Below, piece by piece: positions 10,248-20,226 of a DNA stretch of 64,000 bases. The stretch is taken from contig JAFKER010000017.1 in assembly GCA_017308595.1 (NCBI GenBank), forward strand, positions 82,889-146,888. The letters run 5' to 3'. The DNA is from Afipia sp. (GTDB lineage: Bacteria; Pseudomonadota; Alphaproteobacteria; Rhizobiales; Xanthobacteraceae). The position numbers and the translations under genes were made by a program. The notes under the pieces were generated by a model. That model was given only the letters and a program-made list of their open reading frames with translations. It made no database searches and was not told the origin of the DNA. The stretch's first letter is position 1, and every line of letters starts with the position of its first letter.

Positions 10248-13043
10248 ATGGACAGCGTGACGGCCACTCTCCCCACCGATTCCGAAGTGCAGTTCGATAC
10301 GGCACGTATCACCGGCGAGATCGAAGCGCTGGCCGAAAAGCACGCCGGCAAGGACGATCAGTTTCGCGCGGCCATTACCCAGTTGCTTAAGGGAGAATTG
10401 GCGCGCGCACGCGAAGCTGCTCAGGCACAGCTCCTGAAAGATCGCCATGGCCGCCGTTGCGCAGAGCGCCTCTGTGACGTTCAGGACGAGATCATTCGCA
10501 TCCTGTTCAATGCGGCGACCCGGCACCTCTATCACTCGCCAACGCCCTCGGACTCCGAACGCATGGCCGTGATCGCCACCGGCGGTTACGGACGCGGCCT
10601 GATGGCGCCGGAATCGGACATCGATCTGCTGTTTATCCTGCCCTACAAGCAGACAGCATGGGGCGAGCAGGTCGCCGAAGCCATTCTGTACTGCCTCTGG
10701 GACATGGGGCTGAAGGTCGGACACGCCACACGCTCGATCGATGAATCGATCCGCCAGGCGCGCGCCGACATGACCATCCGCACCTCGGTGCTGGAAACCC
10801 GTTTCCTCACTGGCGACAAAGCACTCTACGAAGAACTCGTGACGCGCTTCGATAAGGACGTCGTGCAAGGCACCGCCCCCGAATTCGTCGCTGCGAAGCT
10901 GGCGGAGCGCGAGGAGCGTCATCGCCGTGCCGGTCAGTCGCGTTATCTGGTCGAACCCAACGTCAAGGATGGCAAGGGCGGCCTGCGCGATTTGCACACG
11001 CTGTTCTGGATCGCGAAGTACGTCTATCGCGTCCATGACGCTGCGGACCTCGTCCAGCAGGGCGTGTTCGATCCGCAGGAATACCGCACATTCCGCCGTT
11101 GCGAAGATTTCCTCTGGTCGGTCCGCTGCAACATGCATTTCTACACCGGCCGGCCTGAAGAGCGGCTGTCATTCGAAATGCAGCGTGAGATCGCCCAGCG
11201 GCTCGGCTACACCTCGCATCCCGGCATGCAGGACGTCGAACGCTTCATGAAGCACTACTTCCTGATCGCGAAGGAAGTCGGTGACCTGACTGCGATCCTC
11301 TGCGCCAAACTGGAAGATCAGGAAACCAAGCCCGCGCCGGTGTTGAGCCGCGTGATGGCGAGACTGCGCCCGGGCCGCAAGCGCGGACGCGTCCCCGGTG
11401 GCGAAGATTTTGTTATCGACAACAACCGCATCAATCTTGCCGCGCCTGACGTATTCAAGACCGATCCGGTCAACCTGATCCGCATCTTCCGCCTCGCCCA
11501 GAAGAACAATCTCGCATTCCATCCGGACGCCATGCGCGCGGCAACGCGATCGCTCGGGCTGATCACGCCGAAGCTGCGCGAGAATCCGGAAGCCAACAAG
11601 CTGTTCATGGAAATTCTGACATCGAACGATGCAGAGACCGTGCTGCGCCGAATGAACGAAGCGGGTGTGCTCGGCCGTTTCATTCGCGCGTTCGGACAGA
11701 TCGTGTCGATGATGCAGTTCAACATGTATCATCACTACACGGTGGACGAACATCTGCTGCGCTGTATTGGCATTCTTCAGGATATCGAGCGCGGCGGAAA
11801 CGACGAGTTCGTCGTCGCCAGCGACCTGATGCGCAAGATTCATCCCGAACATCGTGCTGTGATCTACATGGCGGTGTTTCTGCACGACATCGCGAAAGGC
11901 CGCCCCGAGGATCATTCTATTGCGGGAGCCAAGGTCGCGCGCCGGCTGTGCCCGCGTTTCGGATTCAATGCCGCCGATACCGAACTGATCGCATGGCTGA
12001 TCGAGGAACATCTGACGATGTCCACGGTGGCGCAGTCCCGCGACTTGTCGGACCGAAAGACCATCGAGAACTTCGCGGCCGTCGTACAATCGATCGAACA
12101 GATGAAGCTGCTGACCATTCTGACAACAGCGGATATTCGCGGGGTCGGACCCGGTGTGTGGAACGGCTGGAAGGCGCAGCTTATCCGTACGCTCTATTAC
12201 GAAACGGAGCCGGTGCTGACCGGCGGCTTCTCCGAGGTCAATCGCGCCCAACGCATCGAGGTCGCCCAAGCGGAATTCCGCGCAACCTTCAAGGAGTGGC
12301 CGGAAGCCGAGCTTGAGGCCTATATCGCGCGGCACTATCCCGCCTACTGGCTCAAGGTCGAACTGCCGCGCAAAATCCGCCATGCGCGGTTTGTGAAGGC
12401 CAGTGAAGCCGGCGGCCACAAGCTTGCTGTCAATGTCGGCTTCGATGAAGGACGCGGCGTCACCGAACTCACGATCATGGCGCCGGATCATCCCTGGCTG
12501 CTGTCGATCATCGCCGGCGCCTGCGCCTCCGCCGGAGCCAACATCGTCGATGCGCAAATCTACACCACAACGGACGGGATTGCGCTCGACACCATCGCCA
12601 TCACCCGCGAGTACGACCGTGACGATGACGAAGGCCGCCGCGCAACGCGTATTGGCGATACCATCGAGCAGGTTCTGGAAGGCAAGTTGCGGCTGCCAGA
12701 CGTCATGGCACGCCGCACGGCGTCGAAAACTCGGCTAAAGCCTTTTGTCGTCGAGCCGGAAGTCAGCATCAACAATCAGTGGTCGGATCGCTATACCGTG
12801 ATCGAGGTCTCGGGCCTCGACCGGCCCGGCCTGCTGTTTCAGCTCACCACCGCGATCTCGAAGCTCAACCTCAACATCGCGTCCGCGCATGTGGCGACCT
12901 TCGGCGAACGCGCCCGCGACGTATTTTATGTGACCGACCTGCTGGGCGCACAGATTACCGCGCCGACCAGACAGGCGGCCATCAAACGCGCGCTGATCCA
13001 CCTGCTCGCCAACAGCGATGCGTCGGAAAAGCCCGCCGCCTGA
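10248..13043 (+). CDS. glnD: Bifunctional uridylyltransferase/uridylyl-removing enzyme
   Basis: A 931-residue GlnD, the nitrogen sensor that uridylylates PII proteins when glutamine is low and de-uridylylates them when it is high. In order: nucleotidyltransferase motif GGYGRGLMAPESDIDLLF (residues 112-129), PII-uridylyltransferase linker, HD domain with HDIAKGRPEDHSIAG, and two C-terminal ACT domains (MAPDHPWLLSIIAGACASAG and VSGLDRPGLLFQLTTAI) that bind glutamine. Start ATG 10248 (MDSVTATLPT) is preferred; the frame is open upstream but the extra residues have no family character. Confidence 0.97.
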   Translation: MDSVTATLPTDSEVQFDTARITGEIEALAEKHAGKDDQFRAAITQLLKGELARAREAAQAQLLKDRHGRRCAERLCDVQDEIIRILFNAATRHLYHSPTPSDSERMAVIATGGYGRGLMAPESDIDLLFILPYKQTAWGEQVAEAILYCLWDMGLKVGHATRSIDESIRQARADMTIRTSVLETRFLTGDKALYEELVTRFDKDVVQGTAPEFVAAKLAEREERHRRAGQSRYLVEPNVKDGKGGLRDLHTLFWIAKYVYRVHDAADLVQQGVFDPQEYRTFRRCEDFLWSVRCNMHFYTGRPEERLSFEMQREIAQRLGYTSHPGMQDVERFMKHYFLIAKEVGDLTAILCAKLEDQETKPAPVLSRVMARLRPGRKRGRVPGGEDFVIDNNRINLAAPDVFKTDPVNLIRIFRLAQKNNLAFHPDAMRAATRSLGLITPKLRENPEANKLFMEILTSNDAETVLRRMNEAGVLGRFIRAFGQIVSMMQFNMYHHYTVDEHLLRCIGILQDIERGGNDEFVVASDLMRKIHPEHRAVIYMAVFLHDIAKGRPEDHSIAGAKVARRLCPRFGFNAADTELIAWLIEEHLTMSTVAQSRDLSDRKTIENFAAVVQSIEQMKLLTILTTADIRGVGPGVWNGWKAQLIRTLYYETEPVLTGGFSEVNRAQRIEVAQAEFRATFKEWPEAELEAYIARHYPAYWLKVELPRKIRHARFVKASEAGGHKLAVNVGFDEGRGVTELTIMAPDHPWLLSIIAGACASAGANIVDAQIYTTTDGIALDTIAITREYDRDDDEGRRATRIGDTIEQVLEGKLRLPDVMARRTASKTRLKPFVVEPEVSINNQWSDRYTVIEVSGLDRPGLLFQLTTAISKLNLNIASAHVATFGERARDVFYVTDLLGAQITAPTRQAAIKRALIHLLANSDASEKPAA

Positions 13044-13203
13044 TATATCTTTCATCGCCCTGCGCCGGCTGCACTATGAATCACGGCCATTTGCCGCAGG
13101 CGCGATTGCGCCTTTGTCATGCAACCATTTCGCGGAGCGGAGGTTATCAACGCCACGCCGGCATGTTATAGCATCGGGCGGATTGTTCCTTCGGAGGTCC
13201 GCG

Positions 13204-14610
13204 ATGTTCGACGGTCTCGACGCAGTCACGCTGGCGCGCCTGCAGTTTTCGTTCACGATGAGCTTTCACATCGTGTTTCCGGCCTTCTCCATCGGCCTTG
13301 CCAGTTATCTTGCCGTCCTCGAAGCGCTGTGGCTGTGGACCGGCCGTGAGGTCTTCATCAACCTGTTCAATTACTGGCTGAAGATTTTTGCCATCGCCTT
13401 CGGCATGGGCGTCGTCTCCGGCATCGTGATGTCTTACCAGTTCGGCACCAACTGGGCCGTGTTCGCAGACAAAACCGGCCCAATCGTCGGCCCGCTGATG
13501 GCCTATGAAGTACTGACGGCGTTTTTCCTTGAGGCCGGCTTTCTCGGCGTCATGCTGTTCGGCCTCAAGCGCGTCGGCCACAGGCTGCACTTCTTTGCGA
13601 CAATGATGGTCGCCATCGGCACGCTGATCTCGGCATTCTGGATTCTCTCCGCGAACTCCTGGATGCAGACGCCGACCGGCTTTGCCATGAATTCGCACGG
13701 TCAATTCGTCCCCGCCGACTGGTGGAAGGTGATTTTCAATCCATCCTTCCCCTATCGTCTCGTGCATATGGTGCTGGCTGCCTATCTCACCACGGCTTTC
13801 GTGGTCGGTGCCGTCGGCGCATTCCATCTGCTGCGCAATTCGAAGCTCGAAGGTGCGCGCGTGATGTTCTCCATGGCCATGTGGATGGCCGCATTGGTTG
13901 CGCCGATCCAGATATTCGCCGGGGACCAGCACGGCCTCAACACGCTGGAGCACCAGCCCGTGAAAGTGATGGCGATGGAAGGCCACTTCCAGAGCCATCC
14001 AAACGGTGCACCGTTGATCCTGTTCGGGATTCCCGATCAGGACGAAGCGAAGGTAAAGTACTCCATCGAGATTCCGAAGGCTTCGTCGCTGATCCTGAAA
14101 CACTCGCTCGATGCCCCGCTGAAAGGCCTCGACACCGTGCCGCGCGAGAACTGGCCGAAGGTCGGCATCGTGTTCTGGTCATTCCGCATCATGGTCGGCA
14201 TTGGCTTCCTGATGCTCGGCATAGGCCTGCTCAGCCTTTGGATGCGCTGGCGCGGCAAGCTCTACGACTCGAAGCTGCTGCATCGCTATGCCCTTGCGAT
14301 GGGACCGGCCGGATTTATTGCCGTCCTGGCCGGTTGGGTGACCACAGAAGCCGGCCGCCAGCCGTTTACGGTCTATGGGCTGCTGCGCACGGTGGATTCC
14401 GCATCGCCGCTTGATGCTCCAGCTGTCGCGACATCGCTGCTCGCCTTTATCGTGGTCTATTTCATCGTATTCGGCATGGGTGTGCTCTATATCCTGCGGC
14501 TGATGAAAGTCCCGCCGCATCATGGCGAGGAAGGACCGCGCACCGATATTCCCGCCCGCGCCTCAGGCATCACGCCCGCGACGGCTGCCGTTGCTCAAGG
14601 ACAAGGGTGA
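13204..14610 (+). CDS. cydA: Cytochrome bd (CioA-type) ubiquinol oxidase subunit I
   Basis: A 468-residue haem-bearing subunit of the bd quinol oxidase. H22 in FSFTMSFHIVFP and the His of RLVHMVLAAY are the expected haem ligands; HQPVKVMAMEGHF carries the quinol-site Lys and Glu. The Q loop is short and the motif GRQPFTVYGLLRT is typical of the cyanide-insensitive CioA branch. GGAGG lies 6 bases before ATG 13204. It heads the cydA-cydB-DUF2474 operon and would allow respiration at low oxygen or with inhibitors. Confidence 0.95.
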   Translation: MFDGLDAVTLARLQFSFTMSFHIVFPAFSIGLASYLAVLEALWLWTGREVFINLFNYWLKIFAIAFGMGVVSGIVMSYQFGTNWAVFADKTGPIVGPLMAYEVLTAFFLEAGFLGVMLFGLKRVGHRLHFFATMMVAIGTLISAFWILSANSWMQTPTGFAMNSHGQFVPADWWKVIFNPSFPYRLVHMVLAAYLTTAFVVGAVGAFHLLRNSKLEGARVMFSMAMWMAALVAPIQIFAGDQHGLNTLEHQPVKVMAMEGHFQSHPNGAPLILFGIPDQDEAKVKYSIEIPKASSLILKHSLDAPLKGLDTVPRENWPKVGIVFWSFRIMVGIGFLMLGIGLLSLWMRWRGKLYDSKLLHRYALAMGPAGFIAVLAGWVTTEAGRQPFTVYGLLRTVDSASPLDAPAVATSLLAFIVVYFIVFGMGVLYILRLMKVPPHHGEEGPRTDIPARASGITPATAAVAQGQG

Positions 14611-14615
14611 TCGCC

Positions 14616-15629
14616 ATGGCCGAGTTCACCTTCGACATCGCAATGCTGTGGGCCTTTATCATCGCCTTCGCAGTGTTCATGTACATTGTCATGGATGGCT
14701 TTGATCTCGGGCTCGGAATGCTGTTTCCATTTTTCCCGGAGAAGCATGACCGCGATGTGATGATGAACACCGTCGCACCGGTATGGGACGGCAACGAGAC
14801 CTGGCTGGTGCTGGGTGGCGGCGGCCTGATGGCCGCATTCCCCCTGGCCTACGCGATCCTGATGCCCGCCCTCTATACGCCGATTATCGCCATGCTGATC
14901 GGGCTCATATTCCGCGGCGTTGCGTTCGAATTCCGCTGGCGCACCCAAAGCGAGCGCAACCGCTGGGACATTGCCTTTGCAGGCGGCTCGCTGGTCGCCG
15001 CCATGGCGCAGGGCATTGCGCTTGGCGCCATTCTGCAGGGAGTCCATGTCGAAGGGCGTCATTATGCCGGAGGCTGGTGGGACTGGCTGACTCCGTTCAG
15101 CATCCTCACAGGCTGCGCCGTCGTTGCCGGCTACGGCCTGCTGGGCGCGACATGGCTGGTGATGAAAACCACTGGCGAATTGCGCGAGCACGCCTACCGG
15201 CTGAGCTGGTGGCTTCTGATTGCCACGTTGGCCGCCATCGTCGCCGTCAGCCTCGCGACACCATTCCTTCAGGCCGACTACTGGCGGCGCTGGTTCGAAT
15301 GGCCGAACATTCTCTTCACCGCGCCGATTCCGATCGCAGTCGCGGCCATCACACTGCTGCTTCTGAAAAGCCTCGCGAGCAAACAGGACTATCGACCCTT
15401 CGTTCTCTCGCTGGTCCTGTTCGCGATTACCTATGCGGGCCTTGGTGTCAGCATGTATCCCTATATCGTGCCACAGAGCGTCACCATCTGGCAGGCGGCC
15501 GCGCCCGCCAGCAGTCTCCACTTCATGATTTTCGGCGTGGCAGTGCTGGTGCCGATCATCCTCATTTACACCGGATGGGCTTACTGGGTGTTTCGCGGCA
15601 AGGTCGACGCCTCCAGTGGATACCACTGA
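14616..15629 (+). CDS. cydB: Cytochrome bd ubiquinol oxidase subunit II
   Basis: A 337-residue membrane subunit with the signature start DIAMLWAFIIAFAVFMYIVMDGFDLG..., the family motif PVWDGNETWLVLGGG and a final helix ending in YTGWAYWVFRGKV. ATG 14616 sits 9 bases after AAGG; a GTG at 14607 overlaps the cydA stop and is the alternative. It is the partner of CydA and needed for haem insertion. The stop codon overlaps the start of the next small gene (TGATG). Confidence 0.95.
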   Translation: MAEFTFDIAMLWAFIIAFAVFMYIVMDGFDLGLGMLFPFFPEKHDRDVMMNTVAPVWDGNETWLVLGGGGLMAAFPLAYAILMPALYTPIIAMLIGLIFRGVAFEFRWRTQSERNRWDIAFAGGSLVAAMAQGIALGAILQGVHVEGRHYAGGWWDWLTPFSILTGCAVVAGYGLLGATWLVMKTTGELREHAYRLSWWLLIATLAAIVAVSLATPFLQADYWRRWFEWPNILFTAPIPIAVAAITLLLLKSLASKQDYRPFVLSLVLFAITYAGLGVSMYPYIVPQSVTIWQAAAPASSLHFMIFGVAVLVPIILIYTGWAYWVFRGKVDASSGYH

Positions 15630-15760
15630 TGGCCGCGCCGCACGAAACGCCCCGGCCATTGGGCCAGCGGCTGCTATGGTTCGCCGCACTCTGGCTGCTC
15701 GGAACGGGGACAGTGGCGGTTTTCGCCTATATATTACGGCTCTGGATCGCTCCGCATTAA
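15629..15760 (+). CDS. DUF2474-type small bd-oxidase-associated protein
   Basis: A 43-residue single-helix protein starting at the ATG inside the cydB stop (TGATG), so it is translationally coupled. It begins MAAPHETPRPLGQRLLWFAA, has one hydrophobic helix (about residues 15-39) and ends LRLWIAPH. Position, length and the GQRLLWF...LRLW pattern match DUF2474 proteins found after CioAB genes; by analogy with CydX it may stabilise the oxidase. The codons keep the strong G/C bias at the third base. Its small size makes it easy to miss. Confidence 0.75.
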   Translation: MAAPHETPRPLGQRLLWFAALWLLGTGTVAVFAYILRLWIAPH

Positions 15761-15899
15761 TGTTCTGCGGCCGGGATTTCAGATGTATTTTAAGGATTTA
15801 AGACACAAGCTGGCCTGCCTTCGAGCCCGTATCCCTTGCCAGCCGAACACGGCTCAGGTTTGATGCGGGCGGGGCACGACATCACGCGGGATTCTCGAC

Positions 15900-16496
15900 A
15901 TGAACATCATCCGGTTTCTGTCTTTGGCGGCAGTCGCGGCCACTCTGCTGTTCGCAGCGCCTCATCATGCCTTCGCGCAGGGTCGCGAAATGAACATCGG
16001 CGATCAACCGGGTTACGTTCCCGAGAGCGAAGAGATCGACCCTGAGTACAGGCGCACGGCTGTACTCTACCGGACCACCGAAGCGCCCGGCACGATCATT
16101 ATCAACACATCCGAACGCTTCCTGTATCTGATCCAGGGCAACGGTCGTGCGCTCCGCTACGGCATTGGCGTGGGACGTGAAGGCTTCCAGTGGCAGGGCT
16201 TGCAAAAAATTACCCGCAAACAGGAGTGGCCGGACTGGACTCCTCCGCCGGAAATGATCGCACGTCAGCCGTATCTGCCGCGCTTCATGGCGGGCGGTCC
16301 TGGCAATCCGATGGGCGCACGCGCGCTCTATCTCGGCGCCACCGTCTATCGCATTCACGGCACCAATCAGCCCCAAACCATCGGTAGCGCGATTTCCTCG
16401 GGATGCTTCCGTCTGGTCAACGCCGACGTGAGCGATCTCTACGAGCGCGTTCCGGTCGGCACCAAGGTCATTATTCGCCAGCGCCCAGAAATCTAG
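15900..16496 (+). CDS. L,D-transpeptidase (YkuD family)
   Basis: A 198-residue exported enzyme that makes 3-3 peptidoglycan cross-links or attaches proteins to the wall. A signal peptide runs to about AFA-Q at residue 27; the YkuD core has H153 in YRIHGTNQPQTIG and catalytic C169 in SSGCFRLVNADV. These are the usual catalytic residues with the correct 16-residue spacing. It stands alone between the cyd operon and a binding-protein gene. Confidence 0.92.
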   Translation: MNIIRFLSLAAVAATLLFAAPHHAFAQGREMNIGDQPGYVPESEEIDPEYRRTAVLYRTTEAPGTIIINTSERFLYLIQGNGRALRYGIGVGREGFQWQGLQKITRKQEWPDWTPPPEMIARQPYLPRFMAGGPGNPMGARALYLGATVYRIHGTNQPQTIGSAISSGCFRLVNADVSDLYERVPVGTKVIIRQRPEI

Positions 16497-16549
16497 TACC
16501 CGACCCCTCCTTTCTTTTCCGCACGCATCCTTAGAAGCGAGATTACTTC

Positions 16550-17599
16550 ATGGCCATTTTTTCGCGCACCTTCGGGACCGGTCTGACGATCGGCGCGTTG
16601 ATTGCTGTCGCGGTCGCTGCAGCCGCGATCACCTACGAGCGATACGATACGCGGACCCTCAAGCGCACCGTAAAACGCGATGCTGTGCTGTGCGGCGTCA
16701 ATTCCGGCCTGCCGGGCTTCTCGATCCCCGACGACAAGGGCAACTGGTCCGGCTTCGATGTGGATATCTGCCGCGCGGTTGCTGCGGCCATCTTCAACGA
16801 CCCGAATAAGGTGAAGTTCATTCCGCTGGATGCCAGCGAACGCTTCAAGGAACTGCGCAACCGCAAGGTGGATATCCTGTCGCGCAATTCCACATGGAGC
16901 ATGTCGCGCGAGACAGAATACGGCCTGAACTTCGCGGCCATCGCCTATTATGACGGCGAAGGCTTCATGGTCCGCCAGTCGCGGAAGATCGAATCGGCAC
17001 TTGAACTGGACGGCAGCAAGGTCTGCGTCCAGGCAGGCACCACGACGCAACTCAACCTCGCGGATTATTTCCGCGCCAACAACATCAAGTATCAGGAAAT
17101 GAATTTCCCGAAGCTTGATGACGTCCTCAAGGCCTACGATTCCGGCGAGTGCGATGTGCTGACCACCGATGTCTCACAGCTCTATGCGCTCCGGCTTCGG
17201 CTGACCAAGCCCGCCGAGCACATCATCCTGCCCGACGTGATCTCGAAGGAGCCGCTGGCACCCGTGGTCCGGCAGCGCGACGACGAATGGCTGCTGATCG
17301 TGAAATGGACGATCTATGCGATGCTGAACGCCGAGGAGCTCGGCGTTTCTTCAAAAAATATCGATGAAGCGCTGAAGTCGAAAAAGCCCGATATCATGCG
17401 CCTGCTCGGAACCGAGGGCGCCTATGGAGAGGAAATCGATCTCACCAAGGACTGGGCCGCGCGCATCATTCGCCATGTCGGCAACTACGGTGAGGTCTAC
17501 GACCGCAATGTCGGCGAGGGATCCAAGCTGAAAATTCCCCGCGGTCTCAACCAGCTCTGGAACGCAGGCGGCATCCAGTACGCCCCGCCAATTCGCTAA
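16550..17599 (+). CDS. General L-amino-acid ABC transporter binding protein (AapJ-like)
   Basis: A 349-residue periplasmic binding protein. An N-terminal hydrophobic segment (about 10-27) serves as signal or anchor; then LCGVNSGLPGFSIPDDKGNWSGFDVDICRAVAAAIF, the class-3 amino-acid-binding start seen in AapJ, and later VCVQAGTTTQLNLADYF. It would bind polar amino acids in the periplasm. No permease or ATPase genes adjoin it, so it is an orphan that may feed a transporter elsewhere. Confidence 0.85.
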   Translation: MAIFSRTFGTGLTIGALIAVAVAAAAITYERYDTRTLKRTVKRDAVLCGVNSGLPGFSIPDDKGNWSGFDVDICRAVAAAIFNDPNKVKFIPLDASERFKELRNRKVDILSRNSTWSMSRETEYGLNFAAIAYYDGEGFMVRQSRKIESALELDGSKVCVQAGTTTQLNLADYFRANNIKYQEMNFPKLDDVLKAYDSGECDVLTTDVSQLYALRLRLTKPAEHIILPDVISKEPLAPVVRQRDDEWLLIVKWTIYAMLNAEELGVSSKNIDEALKSKKPDIMRLLGTEGAYGEEIDLTKDWAARIIRHVGNYGEVYDRNVGEGSKLKIPRGLNQLWNAGGIQYAPPIR

Positions 17600-17617
17600 A
17601 CCGAAAGACGAAACAAA

Positions 17618-17646
17618 ATGGCCGGGGAAATCCCGGCCATTTTTTT
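17618..17646 (+). terminator. Rho-independent terminator
   Basis: Stem ATGGCCGGG / CCCGGCCAT with loop GAAAT, followed directly by seven T residues. It ends the binding-protein transcript 18 bases after its stop. Confidence 0.9.
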
Positions 17647-17668
17647 GTCTCCGAAATGCAGCATTGCA

Positions 17669-18808
17669 TCAGTAATTTTTCAGCCGCGCCAGCTGATCGG
17701 CATGATAGGCGGCATCACCGAACAGCTCCTGACATACCCGCGCACGCTTCATGAAGAAGCCGATGTCGAATGCATCGGTCATACCGACACCGCCATGCAT
17801 CTGCACCGCTTCCTGCACAGCAAGGGTTGCGGTCGATCCAGCCTTCGCCTTGGCAACCGCAACGGCAGCACCGGCGTTATCAAAATCGGAGTCGAGCATC
17901 TGCAGCGCCTTCATCACTGCTGCCTTGGTGATCTCGATCTCTGTATAGAGATGCGCCGCGCGATGCTGCAACGCCTGGAACTCGCCGATCAGCTTGCCGA
18001 ATTGCTTCCGCTCCTTGAGATACGTCACGGTGCGCGAAAACGCCTCTTCGCTGAGTCCCGCCATTTCGGACGCAACGGTCGCGCGCCCGACATTGAGAAT
18101 GCCTTCAAGCAGCAACCCGCCCTGATCGACCTCGCCAAGCACGCCATCTGCGATGACCTCAGCATCATTGAATACGACACGCGCGGAATTATGCGCATCA
18201 ATCATGGCGGTGCGTTCAATCTCGATGCCTTTGGATTTCGGATCGACCAGAAACAACGTCAAGCCATCTCGTTCGCCAGGCTTCCCGGCGCTGCGTGCCG
18301 CAACAATCAGCAGATCTGCGACATGACCATCGACAACAAGTGCCTTCGCGCCGTTCAGTTTGAAACCATTGCCTGAACGCACGGCCTGCATCGCCGTCTT
18401 CAATGGACGATGCTTGGCGCCCTCATCCACCGCAAGCGAAGCGATCAGATCGCCTTTGGCGAGCCGCGTGAGATATTCGGCTTTCTGCGCTGCATTGCCG
18501 CCACGCGTCAGCGCCGTCGCAGCCACCACACCGGTCGACAGGAATGGCGAGGGCATCAGCGTGCGGCCGATCTCCTCCATCACAACGCCAGCTTCCACGG
18601 CGCCAAGCCCGCTGCCGCCGAACTCTTCCGGAACCAGCAGACCCGCAAAGCCCATATCGGCAAACGTCTTCCAGAGATCGCGCGAGAATCCTGTTGCGTC
18701 CTTGTCGTCTCGCAGCTTGCGCAGATGCGCGACCGGCGCCTTGTCACTGATAAGACCACGCGCGCTGTCGCGCAGCATTGACTGTTCTTCGTTGAGGACG
18801 AGAGCCAT
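17669..18808 (-). CDS. Acyl-CoA dehydrogenase (second of a pair)
   Basis: A 379-residue flavoprotein of the acyl-CoA dehydrogenase fold: helical N-domain with GFAGLLVPEEFGGSGLGAVE, middle beta domain, and C-terminal helical domain with RKQFGKLIGEFQALQHRAA and QMHGGVGMTDAFDIGFFMKRAR. The usual catalytic Glu region of short/medium-chain enzymes is not clear, as expected for one half of an alpha2-beta2 dehydrogenase such as those acting on steroid or other bulky CoA esters. It follows the partner gene by 45 bases on the same strand. The substrate is unknown. Confidence 0.85.
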   Translation of the reverse strand: MALVLNEEQSMLRDSARGLISDKAPVAHLRKLRDDKDATGFSRDLWKTFADMGFAGLLVPEEFGGSGLGAVEAGVVMEEIGRTLMPSPFLSTGVVAATALTRGGNAAQKAEYLTRLAKGDLIASLAVDEGAKHRPLKTAMQAVRSGNGFKLNGAKALVVDGHVADLLIVAARSAGKPGERDGLTLFLVDPKSKGIEIERTAMIDAHNSARVVFNDAEVIADGVLGEVDQGGLLLEGILNVGRATVASEMAGLSEEAFSRTVTYLKERKQFGKLIGEFQALQHRAAHLYTEIEITKAAVMKALQMLDSDFDNAGAAVAVAKAKAGSTATLAVQEAVQMHGGVGMTDAFDIGFFMKRARVCQELFGDAAYHADQLARLKNY

Positions 18809-18853
18809 CTTTAATATCCGGTTATACGATGTGAACGGAGGAGCGAGACGCGA

Positions 18854-20038
18854 TCATGCGCCCGGCAAATCGAGAATGCGTTTCGCGACGATGCCAAGCA
18901 TCACCTCGCTGGTGCCGCCCTCGATCGAATTCGCCTTTGTGCGCAGCCACGTCCGCGCTGCCAGACCCTGCCGGGATCGCGGGCCTTCCCACTCCAACAC
19001 ATCGATTCCGCCGGCCGACATCAGGATTTCATTTCGGCGCTTGTTCAATTCAGTGCCGTAATACTTCAGCGCCGATGAATAAGCCGGATGCCCCTGCCCT
19101 GCCTTTGCCAAATCGACCGCCCGCTCCGACGCACAAGCCATCGCGGCTTCGTCGACATCGAAAGCTGCGATCTGTCCGCGCAGGATCGGGTCGTCCAACT
19201 GTCCATTCTGGTCGACACCGATCGAACTTGCCGCGACCTGACCCAGCGGCCGCGTGCCACGGCGTTCACCGACCTCGCTGATCATCGAACGTTCGTGCTG
19301 CAGCAGATATTTCGCAACATCCCAGCCGCGATTGACGGTGCCGACCACATGGGAGCGCGGTACGCGTACGTTGTCGAAGAAGGTTTCACAGAACGGTGAC
19401 TTGCCCGAGATCAACAGAATCGGTTTGGTGGAAACACCCTTTGAAGCCATATCGAACAGGATAAAGCTGATGCCGTCATGCTTCTTGGCGCTGAAATCCG
19501 TTCGCACAAGGCAGAAAATCCAGTCGGCGAAATTTGCCATTGAAGTCCAGATCTTCTGACCGTTGATGATATAATCATCACCGTCCACATCGGCGCGCGT
19601 TTGCAGCGATGCGAGATCCGAACCCGCATTCGGCTCGGAATAGCCCTGGCACCAGCGGATCAGACCAGCGGCAATCTTCGGCAGATGTTCGCGCTTTTGC
19701 GTCTCGTTGCCGTATTTCAGCAGCGCCGGCCCGAGCATCCAGATGCCGAAGCTCGACAGCGGCAACCGCGCCGAGATCGCAGACATTTCCTGCCGCAGGA
19801 TTTTTGTTTCCTCGGCGCTGAGACCGCCACCGCCATATTCCTTCGGCCAGTCGGGAACGGTCCAACCCTTGTCGCGCATCCGTTCGAACCAAAGGCGCTG
19901 CGGCTCCGACGAAAACTTCGTATTGCGCCCGCCCCAGAACACGTCGCTTTCATCGTTGACGGGCTTGCGCATCTCCGGCGGACAATTGGCCGCAAGCCAG
20001 GCTCGCGTCTCGCTGCGGAATTTTTCCAGATCGGTCAT
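18854..20038 (-). CDS. Acyl-CoA dehydrogenase (first of a pair)
   Basis: A 394-residue acyl-CoA dehydrogenase. It shows GWTVPDWPKEYGGGGLSAEE, the flavin-binding WCQGYSEPNAGSDLASLQTRA, and a C-terminal GGTSEVMLGIVAKRILDLPGA segment carrying the Arg/Glu network of the fold. ATG 20038 lies behind GAGGAA; the longer open frame upstream has no family character. Together with the next gene it probably forms a heterotetramer that introduces an alpha,beta double bond into a CoA thioester. Divergent from the carboxymuconolactone-decarboxylase-like gene. Confidence 0.87.
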   Translation of the reverse strand: MTDLEKFRSETRAWLAANCPPEMRKPVNDESDVFWGGRNTKFSSEPQRLWFERMRDKGWTVPDWPKEYGGGGLSAEETKILRQEMSAISARLPLSSFGIWMLGPALLKYGNETQKREHLPKIAAGLIRWCQGYSEPNAGSDLASLQTRADVDGDDYIINGQKIWTSMANFADWIFCLVRTDFSAKKHDGISFILFDMASKGVSTKPILLISGKSPFCETFFDNVRVPRSHVVGTVNRGWDVAKYLLQHERSMISEVGERRGTRPLGQVAASSIGVDQNGQLDDPILRGQIAAFDVDEAAMACASERAVDLAKAGQGHPAYSSALKYYGTELNKRRNEILMSAGGIDVLEWEGPRSRQGLAARTWLRTKANSIEGGTSEVMLGIVAKRILDLPGA

Positions 20039-20226
20039 TCGGCATTTCCTCGGCTTAGCCGCGGCGCGATCCGCGCGGCCAATGTTGGTTTTCGGGCCGG
20101 ACTGTACTGCTCGCTTGGCGGATTTCAATATCTCGCTGGCGCGAAAACCCATGCTGCTTGCGATATGGTAGCCATGCGCAAGTTTCAGCGCCGCCAGCAA
20201 CAATTGAAAATGCAGAGGAAACCGCC

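Noticed and set aside
11169-12557. A 462-codon minus-strand frame inside glnD
   Set aside because: Antisense to the HD and ACT domains of GlnD.
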